From positions 232,116 through 296,115 of the forward strand of contig JAJEEO010000014.1 of assembly GCA_022820925.1 (NCBI GenBank): 64,000 nt of DNA. Direction: 5' to 3'. Positions within the stretch are counted from its first letter, which is position 1, and every line of letters begins with the position of its first letter. The stretch comes from Acidimicrobiia bacterium. Lineage in GTDB: Bacteria; Actinomycetota; Acidimicrobiia; Acidimicrobiales; Poriferisodalaceae. A model generated the notes under the pieces. The model did no database searches. It had not been told where the DNA came from and saw only the letters and a list, made by a program, of their open reading frames with translations. Shown here in pieces: positions 40,442 to 49,261 of the stretch. Made by a program: the position numbers and the translations under genes.

Positions 40442-41956
40442 CTAGAGGGGCTCGACGCCGCCTTCTGCGCGGCGGCGCTCGACAAAATCAGTGAGCTCGG
40501 CGCGGATGGCGTCGTCCATCGGCGGCTCTTCGTAGTCGGCCAGCAGCTGCTTCCAGATGCGGTTCGCCCGCTGGGTGGCGTCGAGCGCGCCGTCCTCGTA
40601 CCACGTCTCGAAATTGCGCCAGTCCGACAGCATCGGCTCGTAGAAGGCCGTGTTGTAGCGCTCGAGCGTGTGGGCCGCACCGAAGAAGTGGTTCGCCGGG
40701 CCCACCTCGGCGATGGCATCGACCGCCAGGGAGGCATCGTCGATCTGAGTGGGCTGCAGCATCGCCCGGATCATCTGGATCATCTCGGCATCGATGATCA
40801 CCTTCTCGTACGAGGCGCACAGCCCGCCCTCGATCCAGCCCAGCCCGTGCAGCACGTAGTTGATGCCGCCGACAATGCATGCCCACAGCGACATCTGCGA
40901 CTCGTAGGCGGACTGGACGTCGGGGGCGTTGGAGGCATTCGCGTTCGAGGCCCGCAGCGGCAAGCCATAACGGCGCGCCAGCTGGCCGCTGATGATGGTG
41001 GCCTTCGCATACTCGGGCGTGCCGAACGCCGGCGCACCCGAGCGCATGTCGACGTTGGAGGTGAAGCTGCCGTAGACGACCGGCACGCCCGGGTTCACGA
41101 GCTGCGACAGCGTGATGCCCGCGAGCGCCTCGGCGTTCTGCAGGGTGAGCGCGCCGGCGATCGTGACCGGCGCCATCGCCCCCGCCAGCGTGAACGGCGT
41201 GAACACCACCGGCTGGCCGTGGCGGGCGAGCTCGATGGCGCCTTCCAGCATCGGCTTGTCGTACACGAGCGGCGAATTCGCATTCACCACGGTGTGGATG
41301 GACGGCTCGCGCAGCAATGTCTCATGGTCGATGCCGCGGGCGATGCGTGCGATCTCGATGGCGTCGCTGACACGTGCGCGTCCCAGCGAGTAGCAGAACC
41401 CGGGCTTGGTCGACAGGGTGTACATCGCCGACACCGCGTCGAGGTGACGGGTGCGCACCTCGAGGTCGATCGGCTCGACCGAGTGGCCGGTGCAGGCGTC
41501 CGCGGCGTCGAGCGACTGCTGCAGGCGCAGCATGTTGCAGTAGTCCACGTAGTTGCCCGTGACCCGGCCACGATCGAGATCGGACACGTTCGGCGGGCTG
41601 CCGACCATGCCGAACACCACCCAGTCATTGCCGAAGTTGACGCTGTTGGCCGGGTCGCGCGCATGCAGGGTGAACTGCGACGGTGCGAGCGCGACCTGTT
41701 CGGTGACCATCTCGGGAGGAAAGCGCACCCGCACGCCGTCGTCGGAACTCGCACCGGCCGCGCACAGAATCTGCACCGCTTCGGGCAGCAGGAAGTTCAT
41801 GCCGGTCTCTGAGAGCACCCGCAGGGACGCCTCGTGGATGCGCTCAACCTCGTCGGCGCTGATGAGCTCGAGCGGAGTGAACGTGTTGCGTGCCTGCGGT
41901 TGAGGCACCGCTGCAGCGGTGGTCGCGGCGTGGCGCCTACGACCGCGGCGAGCCAT
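40442..41956 (-). CDS. MttB/MtgB-family corrinoid-dependent methyltransferase (non-pyrrolysine)
   Basis: Trimethylamine-methyltransferase-superfamily protein of 504 residues without an in-frame amber codon, so it belongs to the non-pyrrolysine branch that includes glycine betaine methyltransferase MtgB. Recognisable segments are ISADEVERIHEASLRVLSETGMNFLLPEA at the N-terminus, CTGHSVEPIDLEVRTRHLDAV, FTPFTLAGAMAPVTIAGALTLQNAEALAGITL and GCNASNAPDVQSAYES-like sequence in the barrel. An N-terminal basic Ala-rich stretch (ARRGRRRHAATTAA) is extra. No corrinoid protein or reactivase gene is adjacent, so the acceptor is unknown. A TetR gene lies upstream on the same strand. Confidence 0.85.
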   Translation of the reverse strand: MARRGRRRHAATTAAAVPQPQARNTFTPLELISADEVERIHEASLRVLSETGMNFLLPEAVQILCAAGASSDDGVRVRFPPEMVTEQVALAPSQFTLHARDPANSVNFGNDWVVFGMVGSPPNVSDLDRGRVTGNYVDYCNMLRLQQSLDAADACTGHSVEPIDLEVRTRHLDAVSAMYTLSTKPGFCYSLGRARVSDAIEIARIARGIDHETLLREPSIHTVVNANSPLVYDKPMLEGAIELARHGQPVVFTPFTLAGAMAPVTIAGALTLQNAEALAGITLSQLVNPGVPVVYGSFTSNVDMRSGAPAFGTPEYAKATIISGQLARRYGLPLRASNANASNAPDVQSAYESQMSLWACIVGGINYVLHGLGWIEGGLCASYEKVIIDAEMIQMIRAMLQPTQIDDASLAVDAIAEVGPANHFFGAAHTLERYNTAFYEPMLSDWRNFETWYEDGALDATQRANRIWKQLLADYEEPPMDDAIRAELTDFVERRRAEGGVEPL

Positions 41957-42073
41957 CGTCGCTACGTCGCTGTCGAACCGTGCCAGTCACGATTGGGTTC
42001 ACCGCTCGCACCGTACGGACCTGTATGGATCACGTCAACATGAACAGAATGCCAGTTACGCAAGAACTGAATG

Positions 42074-42676
42074 TCAGATGCGCAACCCGGCGAGGATGGC
42101 CGCTCGCTCGTCATCAGTCGGCGGACGACCCACGTAGATCTCGAAGTAGTACGTGCAGGATTCGATCCGGGCCTCCATCGGCAGATCCACCTCGAGCTCG
42201 TACCAGCCCATCTGCAGGTAGTACATGGTGCGCGCGCGGTGCAGGGCCATCGTGGGGTCGGGAACCTCGGGAGTGAGCATCGCCACGAACGCCTCGACCC
42301 GCCGCTCGTCGGCCGCCCGCAGGCGCTCCCACAGCTCGGGGTGACGCCTCCCCCAATGGCGCACTGCCACTTCGAGATGCGGGTCGAATCGCTCCATCGA
42401 CAGCCAGCACCGCATCAACGCGACATAGCGCTCGACGATGCTGCCGGGCAGCGTCGCGGCCGCGATGATCGTGCCGGAGTTGGTTTCCTCCCAGACCTCC
42501 AGCAAGCGGTTGAGCAGTGCTTCGTGGTTCTCGAAGTGCCAGTAGAAGCTGCCCCTGGTGACGCCGAGCTTGCGGGCAAGCGGCAGGACCTTCACGGCGC
42601 CGATTCCGTCGTTGACGAGCACTTCCAGAGCTGCCGTTACCCAGTCGTCGGCACTCAGGCGCTCCCGCTCCGCCAT
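42074..42676 (-). CDS. TetR-family transcriptional regulator
   Basis: One-component repressor-type regulator of 200 residues. The N-terminal helix-turn-helix reads DDWVTAALEVLVNDGIGAVKVLPLARKLGVTRGSFYWHFENHEALLNRLLEVWEE, the standard TetR DNA-binding domain, followed by an all-helical ligand domain. The ligand is unknown. It is divergent from the MerR-MenF fusion with a 106-base spacer holding an 8-pair dyad, and lies upstream of the MttB-family gene on the same strand with 117 bases between, so it may control either or both. Confidence 0.92.
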   Translation of the reverse strand: MAERERLSADDWVTAALEVLVNDGIGAVKVLPLARKLGVTRGSFYWHFENHEALLNRLLEVWEETNSGTIIAAATLPGSIVERYVALMRCWLSMERFDPHLEVAVRHWGRRHPELWERLRAADERRVEAFVAMLTPEVPDPTMALHRARTMYYLQMGWYELEVDLPMEARIESCTYYFEIYVGRPPTDDERAAILAGLRI

Positions 42677-42727
42677 CGAGTCACCCTAGCCACCTGCTCC
42701 CGGCACGGGAGTTGGCTGCTCCTCATG

Positions 42728-42762
42728 ATGGGAGCGAATGCTCTAGGAGTAACTGCTCCCAT
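42728..42762. promoter_or_regulatory. dyad between TetR and MerR-MenF genes
   Basis: ATGGGAGC (42728-42735) and GCTCCCAT (42755-42762) are perfect inverted arms around 19 bases. The MenF-side -10 box TACGCT begins nine bases to the right. An MerR-type activator site normally overlaps the -35/-10 spacer in this way, so autoregulation by the fused MerR domain is plausible; TetR binding is the alternative. Confidence 0.55.
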
Positions 42763-42782
42763 GATGGACGTACGCTGTGCCG

Positions 42783-45074
42783 GTGCGAGTCTTCGAGCTG
42801 GCATCGGCGCACTCGGTGAGCGTCGACACCGTGCGCTACTACCAGAAGATCGGCCTGCTGCACCCGCCTGCACGCCAAGGCCGGGTTGCGCTGTACGACG
42901 AGCGCCACGACCGGCGGCTCGGCGAGATCCGGCGGCTGTCGGACGCAGGTTTCTCGCTGGCACAGATCCGCCAGCTCACCGACGGCGACGACGATCCGAT
43001 GCTGGTTGCGCTGGGTGCACGCCGCGACGACACACTGACCTTCGACGAGCTGGTGGATCAGTCCGGGCTCGACGCCGAGCTGGTACGGCTGGCGACCGAC
43101 ACCGGCCTGGTGCGACCGCTGCGCGCGCCTGCGGGCGATTCCGGCGATGGGTCCGAGGCCGACGGCGACGCCGACGAGGCGGCGACGAGCGAGGGCGTGG
43201 GCGAAGGTGTGAGAGCCGACACGCACTACAGCACCGGAGCGCTGAGGATGCTGCGCGCTGCCACGGAACTGCTGGCCGCCGAGATGCCGCTCGACGATCT
43301 CATCGGCCTCGCGCTGCGGCACGCATCGAACATGGAAGCTGTCGCTGCGGACGCGGTCGGGCTGTTCGCTGACCGCTTCGCTGACGTGCCGACGGCACAG
43401 CGCGCCGACCTGGCCGCCCGCCTGATCCCGCTGGTCACCGATCTGGTGGCACAGCACTTCCGCGAATCGCTCGTCGAGCACGCCACCGAGCGCATCCTGG
43501 CCGACGACATCGACGATCGGCCGGCCCGAACCGATGCGACGGCGAAAGCTGCGCCGAAGGCCACGGCCGCCGGGGGTTCGGACCGCCGCTCCTCACCGGG
43601 GTTGCGCACCCGGACCGCCCTGACCCTCGAATGCCGGGAGCTGTCCGGCGGGCTGGATCCGCTGGCCGTTTTCGCGGCCTCCGACGCGCACCAGCGGGTG
43701 TACTGGGCCTGCCCCGACGGCGACCTGGAGTTCTGTGCTCTCGGCAGTGCGTTCGAGGCAGGTGCCGAGGCCGGCGCCGACCGCTTCGCTTCCGCCGCCG
43801 AGGCGTTGAGCCTGCTGGACGTCACCATGACCGGCGACAGCGGACACCCGATCGGGCCGATGGCCGTGGGCGGCTTCTCGTTCCGTCCCGAGGCGCCCGC
43901 GGCAGGCTCGATGTGGGAGGCATTCGGCACCGGCTGCCTGACTGTGCCCGAAGTGCTCGTCGTGCGTCGGGGCGGCCAGTCGTGGCTGACCTCGGCGCCC
44001 GGTGCCCCCGTCTGGCCGGTCATGGCCGCGTCACGATCGGTGGCCGGAGGGGCATGTGCCACTTGCGGCGTCGCTGACGGCAGCGGGGTCTGCGGCCTGG
44101 CTGCTGCAGCCGGCGCACCGGACGCGGACTGCGTCCGGGACGACATGACTGTGCGAGGCAGTGCAAGCGACGATCTCGCCAGCATCGCTGCGGGCACCCT
44201 GGCGGATCCCGAACTGGCGGAGGGTCCCGCGAGCGATCTGAACGCCGCGGCTCTGGCAATGCTTGGTGGGAGCTACCGAGCAGACGCCAGCTACACCGGG
44301 CTGGTGAAGCGAGCTCTCGGCAGGATCGCCGAAGGCGGGCTGGACAAGGTCGTGACGGCGCGGGAGCTGCACATCGCGTCAGCGCTCGAGCCCATCGCGG
44401 TGCTCAACCGACTGCGGGCGCGCTACCCGTCATGCGTCACGTTCGCGTTCGCGCGCGGCTCGCAGACGTTTTTCGGCGCCACGCCCGAACAACTGGTGCA
44501 CTTCGACGGTCTGCGGCTGCAGACCGACGCGCTGGCCGGCTCGGGGCCCCGTGTCGGGGATCCAGCGCGGGACGCCGATCTCGCAGCCGAACTGCAGCGC
44601 GATCCCAAGGAGCTGACCGAGCACGCGATCGTGGTCACCGATGTGCGCGACACGCTGCGCGCGTGCGGCGCGGCACTCGATGCCCCTTCGCCGACCGGCG
44701 TCATGGAACTGCGGCGCATCATGCATCTGCACACGCCAATCAGCGGGCGAGTCCCCGCGGGCACGACGGTGCTGCAGCTCGCGAGTGCACTGCACCCCAC
44801 GGCGGCGGTCGCGGGTCTCCCGCGGCGAGTCGCCCGCGACTGGATCTCCGAACACGAGGGCTTCGATCGCGGCTGGTACGCCGCGCCGGTCGGCTGGACG
44901 ACGCTGGACGGGCGCGGCGAGTTCCGCGTCGCGCTGCGCTGCGCGCTGACCGGTCCGTCGGAGACCCGGCTGTTCGCCGGCGGCGGCATCGTGGAGGGCG
45001 CAGATCCCGAAGCCGAGCTGGCCGAGACCAACATCAAGCTCGAAGCGCTCCTGTACGCACTCGAGGACGACTGA
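42783..45074 (+). CDS. menF: MerR regulator-isochorismate synthase fusion protein
   Basis: A single frame of 763 residues joins two full proteins. Residues 1-240 are a MerR-family regulator: VRVFELASAHSVSVDTVRYYQKIGLLHPPARQG, RRLSDAGFSLAQIRQL, then a second helical part (LTFDELVDQSGLDAELVRLATDTGL, LPLDDL-like and IPLVTDLVAQHFRESLVEHATERIL). After an Ala/Lys/Asp linker comes isochorismate synthase: KVVTARELHIAS, FAFARGSQTFFGATPEQLV, LTEHAIVVTDVRDTL, LHTPISGRVPAGTTVLQLASALHPTAAVAG, WYAAPVGWTTLDGRGEFRVALRCA. It starts menaquinone synthesis from chorismate. TACGCT six bases before GTG 42783 indicates a leaderless transcript. menD follows at once. Confidence 0.88.
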   Translation: MRVFELASAHSVSVDTVRYYQKIGLLHPPARQGRVALYDERHDRRLGEIRRLSDAGFSLAQIRQLTDGDDDPMLVALGARRDDTLTFDELVDQSGLDAELVRLATDTGLVRPLRAPAGDSGDGSEADGDADEAATSEGVGEGVRADTHYSTGALRMLRAATELLAAEMPLDDLIGLALRHASNMEAVAADAVGLFADRFADVPTAQRADLAARLIPLVTDLVAQHFRESLVEHATERILADDIDDRPARTDATAKAAPKATAAGGSDRRSSPGLRTRTALTLECRELSGGLDPLAVFAASDAHQRVYWACPDGDLEFCALGSAFEAGAEAGADRFASAAEALSLLDVTMTGDSGHPIGPMAVGGFSFRPEAPAAGSMWEAFGTGCLTVPEVLVVRRGGQSWLTSAPGAPVWPVMAASRSVAGGACATCGVADGSGVCGLAAAAGAPDADCVRDDMTVRGSASDDLASIAAGTLADPELAEGPASDLNAAALAMLGGSYRADASYTGLVKRALGRIAEGGLDKVVTARELHIASALEPIAVLNRLRARYPSCVTFAFARGSQTFFGATPEQLVHFDGLRLQTDALAGSGPRVGDPARDADLAAELQRDPKELTEHAIVVTDVRDTLRACGAALDAPSPTGVMELRRIMHLHTPISGRVPAGTTVLQLASALHPTAAVAGLPRRVARDWISEHEGFDRGWYAAPVGWTTLDGRGEFRVALRCALTGPSETRLFAGGGIVEGADPEAELAETNIKLEALLYALEDD

Positions 45075-45082
45075 GCGGCACC

Positions 45083-45646
45083 ATGCAGATCTCCGCCGAC
45101 GATGCTGCCTATGCGGCGTGCCGCTCGATGTGCGAGGGGCTCGTGGCTGCTGGCGTCACCGACGCGGTCGTGTCGCCGGGCTCGCGGTCGATGCCGCTGG
45201 CGCTCACCGTCGATGCCACGGCCGGGCTGCGCACGTGGGTTCGCATCGACGAGCGGTCCGCCGGATACTTCGCGCTCGGGCTGGCCAAGGGCTCGCAGCG
45301 GCCGGTGCTGCTGGTGTGCACGTCGGGCACTGCGGCGGCCAACTACCTGCCAGCGGTGGTCGAGGCGCATTATTCGAGCGTGCCGCTGGTAGTGCTGACT
45401 GCCGATCGGCCGTCGGAGCTGCGGGGCTGGGGAGCGGGGCAGACGATCGACCAGCACCGGCTGTACGGCAGCCATGTGCGCTGGTTCTGCGAAACCCCCG
45501 TGGCGTCGGAATTGCCGCCCGACGAGGCGGCACGGTGGTTCGGTGCTGCCGCGGCGCGAGCAGCGGAGCAGGCGACGGGCGCCGATCCCGGTCCCGTCCA
45601 TCTCAACGTGCCGTTCCGGGAGCCGCTGGAGCCGCTGCCGTGCTGA
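45083..45646 (+). CDS. menD: MenD N-terminal half (split gene)
   Basis: First part of SEPHCHC synthase, which joins isochorismate and 2-oxoglutarate with thiamine diphosphate. The 187 residues cover the Pyr domain: CEGLVAAGVTDAVVSPGSRSMPLALTVD, RIDERSAGYFALGLAKGSQRPVLLVCTSGTAAANYLPAVVEAHYSSVPLVVLTADRPSELRGWGAGQTIDQ and VHLNVPFREPLEPLPC, then TGA. The catalytic Glu region (DERSAGYFALG) is here. The stop overlaps GTG 45640 of the next frame as GTGCTGA, so the remaining domains are made from a separate, coupled frame. Usual MenD is one chain of about 550 residues. Confidence 0.88.
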   Translation: MQISADDAAYAACRSMCEGLVAAGVTDAVVSPGSRSMPLALTVDATAGLRTWVRIDERSAGYFALGLAKGSQRPVLLVCTSGTAAANYLPAVVEAHYSSVPLVVLTADRPSELRGWGAGQTIDQHRLYGSHVRWFCETPVASELPPDEAARWFGAAAARAAEQATGADPGPVHLNVPFREPLEPLPC

Positions 45647-46785
45647 GCGAATGGGCGACGGCGCACGAGCGGGGAGTCGTGGTGGCCGGACCCATGTGGG
45701 ACGGCGATCGGTGGGCCGACGCTGTGGCGGCATTCTGCCGGGCCGCTGGATGGCCGCTGCTGGCGGAGCCGTGCTCGCAGCTGCGGCGGACGATGCCAGA
45801 TGTCGTCGTGACCGATCATCACGACCTGCTGCTGCGCACGGCATGGGCAGACGCCGAACCGCCGGACGCGGTGCTGCGCATCGGCGGGGCGCCCACGTCC
45901 AAGCCGCTGAGGCTGTGGATCGAGCGGCATCGCCCGGCGTTCGCATTCGTCGATCCGGCGAGCACCTGGACAGATGCGAGCTTCAGCGTCTCGTTGCATT
46001 TGACGATCGGGCCGGACGCCGTGGCCGCAGCAGCCCGCACGCTGTTGTCCCCGGAATCCGGGTGGGCGCAGCGGTGGGCCGACGCTGATGCACGTGCCGC
46101 CGCGGCGATCGACCATGTGCTCGACGCCGAGCCGCTGCTGGAAGCCGGAGTGGCTCGCCAGCTCGGACACAGCCTTCCGGCGGGTCACGCGCTGTATGTG
46201 TCGAACTCGATGCCGGTGCGCGACGTCGATGCGTACTTGCGTGCTCGGGCCGAGCCGCTGGCAGTGCATGCCAATCGAGGTGCGAGCGGCATCGACGGCG
46301 TGATCTCCGCCGCGACCGGCATGGCAGCGTCGGGAACCCCCACGACTGTGCTGGTAGGCGATCTGGCGTTCCGCCACGATCTCGGCGGGCTCGTGGGAGC
46401 GTTCGACACGGTGCCAGCCGAACCTGGCGGGTCAGGCGATCTGGACCTCACCGTGGTGGTCGTCGACAACGGCGGCGGCACCATCTTCTCGTTCCTGCCG
46501 GCGTACGGCGTCGTCGACCCCGAGGCCTTCGAACGCCTGCTGACGACGCCTCCCGAGCGCAGCAGCTCGCAGCTCGCGAGCGGGCTGGCAGCAGCCATGG
46601 GCTTCGAGCACCATCACATCGGTTCGTGCGACGAGCTGCATGCGCTGCTGGCCGCTTCCGGGCCGCGCCGGGGCGTGCGCGTCATCACCGTCGACATCGA
46701 CGCCGACGCGAACCGGGACCAGCACCGGCGCATCGCGGCCGCCTCCGAGGTGGCGGTTGGCGCCAGCGAGACCAGATCACCGTGA
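45640..46785 (+). CDS. menD: MenD C-terminal part (split gene)
   Basis: Remainder of SEPHCHC synthase, 381 residues. It starts VLSEWATAHERGVVVAGPMWDGDRW, where the central domain of normal MenD begins, and holds the thiamine-diphosphate PP domain: LYVSNSMPVRDVDAYL, HANRGASGIDGVISAATGMA, TTVLVGDLAFRHDLGGLVGA and LTVVVVDNGGGTIFSFLPAYG with GDL and NNG-like metal and cofactor motifs. Together with the preceding 187 residues the length sums to normal MenD with nothing missing. Either a true two-subunit enzyme made by coupled translation, a programmed frameshift, or a recent frameshift or sequencing error. Confidence 0.88.
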   Translation: MLSEWATAHERGVVVAGPMWDGDRWADAVAAFCRAAGWPLLAEPCSQLRRTMPDVVVTDHHDLLLRTAWADAEPPDAVLRIGGAPTSKPLRLWIERHRPAFAFVDPASTWTDASFSVSLHLTIGPDAVAAAARTLLSPESGWAQRWADADARAAAAIDHVLDAEPLLEAGVARQLGHSLPAGHALYVSNSMPVRDVDAYLRARAEPLAVHANRGASGIDGVISAATGMAASGTPTTVLVGDLAFRHDLGGLVGAFDTVPAEPGGSGDLDLTVVVVDNGGGTIFSFLPAYGVVDPEAFERLLTTPPERSSSQLASGLAAAMGFEHHHIGSCDELHALLAASGPRRGVRVITVDIDADANRDQHRRIAAASEVAVGASETRSP

Positions 46786-46861
46786 CGCCGGACCCGCGAC
46801 GGCGCCGGCCCGGTGCACCCTGCGGGTTCGCCGGCGGCGCTGCGGCGCAACGCGTGCTGCC

Positions 46862-47668
46862 ATGAGCGAACACCACAGCGTGCAACTCGCGGCTGCCACG
46901 ACGGGCAGCGGCGATCCGGTGATCGTCATCCACGGGTTCACCGGCAGCGCAGAAGCAATGGCACCGCTGGCGGACCGGCTGGACGGCTGGCAACGCATCT
47001 CCGTGGACCTCGTCGGCCACGGCCGCAGCCCCTCCCCTGACGATCTCGCGCCCTACAGCGTCGAGGCCATGGCGGACGCGGTCGCTCGGCTCGCGGCCAG
47101 CGTGCCCGGCGGGCCCTGCCACGTCATCGGCTACTCCATGGGCGGCCGGGTGGCCCTAGCGCTGGCCGCTGCGCATCCGGAGATCTGCAGGTCGCTGACG
47201 CTCATCAGCGCGACCGCTGGGATCGCGGATGCCTCGGAGCGGGCACAGCGTCGCCGAACCGATGAAGCGCTTGCCGACCGGATCGACGAGCATGGTCTGG
47301 CACGCTTTGTCGACGAGTGGCTCGCGCAGCCGATGTGGGATTCGCTGCGGGCGAAGCTCAGCGCCGAGGCGTGGCAGGCGTCGGTCGATCAGCGTCTGCG
47401 CTCCGATCCCATCGGGCTGGCGAACTCGCTGCGTGCCGGCGGGACGGGCTCGATGGTGCCGCTGTGGGATCGTCTGACCGACCTCGACGTGCCCACGTTG
47501 ATCGTGTGCGGGGAGCTGGACGCCAAGTTCGCCGCGATCGGTCAGGAGATGAACGGCCTGCTGCCCGCCAGCAAGCTGGCCGTTCTGGCCGGCGCGGGCC
47601 ACGCCGCGCATCTCGAAGCCCCCGGCGACTGCGTGCGCACCATCCGCGAACACCTGGCGGCGCACTGA
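46862..47668 (+). CDS. menH: SHCHC synthase MenH (alpha/beta hydrolase)
   Basis: Removes pyruvate from SEPHCHC to give SHCHC in menaquinone synthesis. The 268-residue protein is an alpha/beta hydrolase with HGFTGSAEAMAPLADRL, SVDLVGHGRSPSPDD, nucleophile elbow IGYSMGGRVALALAAAHPE (Ser), the acid in VCGELDAKF and the His in AGAGHAAHLEAPGDC. ATG 46862 is the start; the 76 bases after menD include no other feature. Position between menD and menC supports MenH over other hydrolases. Confidence 0.88.
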   Translation: MSEHHSVQLAAATTGSGDPVIVIHGFTGSAEAMAPLADRLDGWQRISVDLVGHGRSPSPDDLAPYSVEAMADAVARLAASVPGGPCHVIGYSMGGRVALALAAAHPEICRSLTLISATAGIADASERAQRRRTDEALADRIDEHGLARFVDEWLAQPMWDSLRAKLSAEAWQASVDQRLRSDPIGLANSLRAGGTGSMVPLWDRLTDLDVPTLIVCGELDAKFAAIGQEMNGLLPASKLAVLAGAGHAAHLEAPGDCVRTIREHLAAH

Positions 47669-47674
47669 GACCTG

Positions 47675-48069
47675 TCAGTCCTCCGGCAGCGGAAATTCGA
47701 ATGCGTCGGGCAGCAGCTCGGCAACCGTGGTGTGCTCGTTCACCGCGCACCCGGGGCCGCCCGCTTCGAGCAGCAACTGCCGGCACCGGCCGCACGGCGC
47801 AAGCAACTCGCCGTCCGCATCGGTGACGGTCACCGCGACGAGACGGCCTCCCCCGGTTCGATGCAGGTCGCTGACCATGCCGCACTCGGCGCACAGCGTG
47901 AGCCCGTAGGACGCATTCTCGACGTTGCAGCCGGTGACGATCCGGCCGTCGTCGACGAGGCCCGCCGCGCCGACGTGAAAGTTCGAGTACGGCGCATGGG
48001 CCGTGCGGGATGCCTCGTGCGCCCGAGCGCGCAGTTCGGCCCAAGGGATTGCTGCATCCTCGCTCATGC
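47675..48069 (-). CDS. cdd: cytidine deaminase
   Basis: Zinc enzyme that deaminates cytidine and deoxycytidine to uridines, 131 residues. Motifs: ARAHEASRTAHAPYSNFHVGAAGLVDDGRIVTGCNVENASYGLTLCAE, with the zinc Cys and catalytic Glu of CAE, and PCGRCRQLLLEAGGPG with two more zinc ligands. ATG 48069 is used because GGGAGG lies about ten bases upstream; ATG 48078 is possible. It is inserted on the opposite strand within the men gene run, between menH and menC, with only six bases to the menH stop. Confidence 0.94.
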
Positions 48070-48135
48070 CGAACATGCCTCCCGCGTCGCCTGAGCGACG
48101 AGAGTACGACCGATCAGGCCGCCCCATCGAACCAA

Positions 48136-48141
48136 TAGCGT
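48136..48141 (+). promoter_or_regulatory. -10 box of leaderless menC
   Basis: TAGCGT seven bases before GTG 48149. Because cdd interrupts the men run on the other strand, menC needs its own promoter, and this box supplies a candidate. Confidence 0.6.
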
Positions 48142-48148
48142 TCACCCC

Positions 48149-49189
48149 GTGCAGGTGACGCTGCAGGAGTTCGAGCTGCCGCTGGCACGGCCGCTGCTGA
48201 CCGCGCACGGCTCGATCACTGTGCGGCGGGGCATCGAAGTGCGCGCCGGCGACAACGCCTGTGTCGGCACCGGCGAGGCAGCACCGCTGCCGGGCTTCGG
48301 CGTCGAGACCTATGACGAAGCACTGGCAGCGCTGGAGCGCTGGGCCGAGCATCCAGAAGGCGAGCCGCCCCGCGAACCGTGTGCCGCTGCCGCGGTCGAA
48401 TCTGCGCTCACGCAGCTCGATGCCGAGATCGAGGGCGTCACGCTGTCCACGCTGCTGGCCGAGACCCCGCCGACGCAGCGGCGCATCGCCGCCCACGCGT
48501 TGGTGTCCGATCTGGATCCCGAGGCTGCGGCCCAGCGCGCGGCACACGCCGCAGCGGCGGGACACCTGGCGGTCAAGCTCAAGGTTGCGGCGCCCGATGA
48601 CGCAGGCCGTGGCGGCAACGGCACCGCAACCGGGTCCGTTGCCGATCAGTCGGTGCGGATCGCGCACGTGCGCCGCTCCCTGCCTGCCGGAGTGGCGCTG
48701 CGGCTTGATGCCAACGGCGGCTGGGATCGTGCGACCGCAGTGAAGGTGCTGCGCCCAGTCGGCCACCTCGACATCGAATTCATCGAGGAGCCCACGCCTC
48801 AGGCCGCTGACTGGGCACAGATCAGCCGGACGGTCGGGCTGCCCGTCGCAGCGGATGAGCACCTGCGCGACGCCGATGCGCTCGACCGGTTGATCGCGGT
48901 CGGTGCCATCGAGGTTGCGGTGCTCAAGCCGGCGGTGCTGGGTGGTCCGCACGCGGTGTACGACCTGGCTCGTCGGGCGGCCATGCGTGGTGTCCGCTCG
49001 GTGGTGTCGTCGTTCATCTGCGGGCCTGCGGGTTTGCGGATCGCTCGCGAGACTGCGGTTGCGGTGGATCCGCATGGGGTGCATGGGATCGGCACTGCGA
49101 CGCTGTTTGCTGAGCCCTTGCCGGAGGATGTGACGCCTGCAGGCGGGTACTTGCCGGTGCCTACTGAGGCTTCTTCTGTTTCTGATTGA
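48149..49189 (+). CDS. menC: o-succinylbenzoate synthase
   Basis: Enolase-superfamily enzyme that dehydrates SHCHC to o-succinylbenzoate, 346 residues. It shows the N-terminal capping domain (FELPLARPLLTAHGSITVRRGIEV, GEAAPLPGFGVETYDEAL), the acid-base Lys in LAVKLKVAA, metal ligands in LDANGGWD, EFIEEPT and AADEHLRD, and the second Lys in VAVLKPAVLGGP. GTG 48149 is the start. The last 60 codons shift to G/T-rich wording, next to a palindromic element. Confidence 0.93.
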   Translation: MQVTLQEFELPLARPLLTAHGSITVRRGIEVRAGDNACVGTGEAAPLPGFGVETYDEALAALERWAEHPEGEPPREPCAAAAVESALTQLDAEIEGVTLSTLLAETPPTQRRIAAHALVSDLDPEAAAQRAAHAAAAGHLAVKLKVAAPDDAGRGGNGTATGSVADQSVRIAHVRRSLPAGVALRLDANGGWDRATAVKVLRPVGHLDIEFIEEPTPQAADWAQISRTVGLPVAADEHLRDADALDRLIAVGAIEVAVLKPAVLGGPHAVYDLARRAAMRGVRSVVSSFICGPAGLRIARETAVAVDPHGVHGIGTATLFAEPLPEDVTPAGGYLPVPTEASSVSD

Positions 49190-49197
49190 GCTCTTTT

Positions 49198-49257
49198 GCG
49201 ACCGGGCAGCGCATCGGCGGGCACCGTTAGTGCACAGTTGGTGAGCTGCGGGGTCGC
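49198..49257 (+). repeat. degenerate left half of palindromic element (family A)
   Basis: GCGACCGGGCAGCGCATCGG then CGGGCACCG repeats the left arm of the full element starting about 60 bases to the right (GCGACCGGGCAGCGCATGGG). The right arm is absent. The same half-plus-full arrangement is found at 8648-8835. Confidence 0.65.
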
Positions 49258-49261
49258 GACC

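Noticed and set aside
45640..45646. The menD UGA as a selenocysteine codon
   Set aside because: The downstream part of MenD is in another frame, so reading through UGA would not join the two halves.
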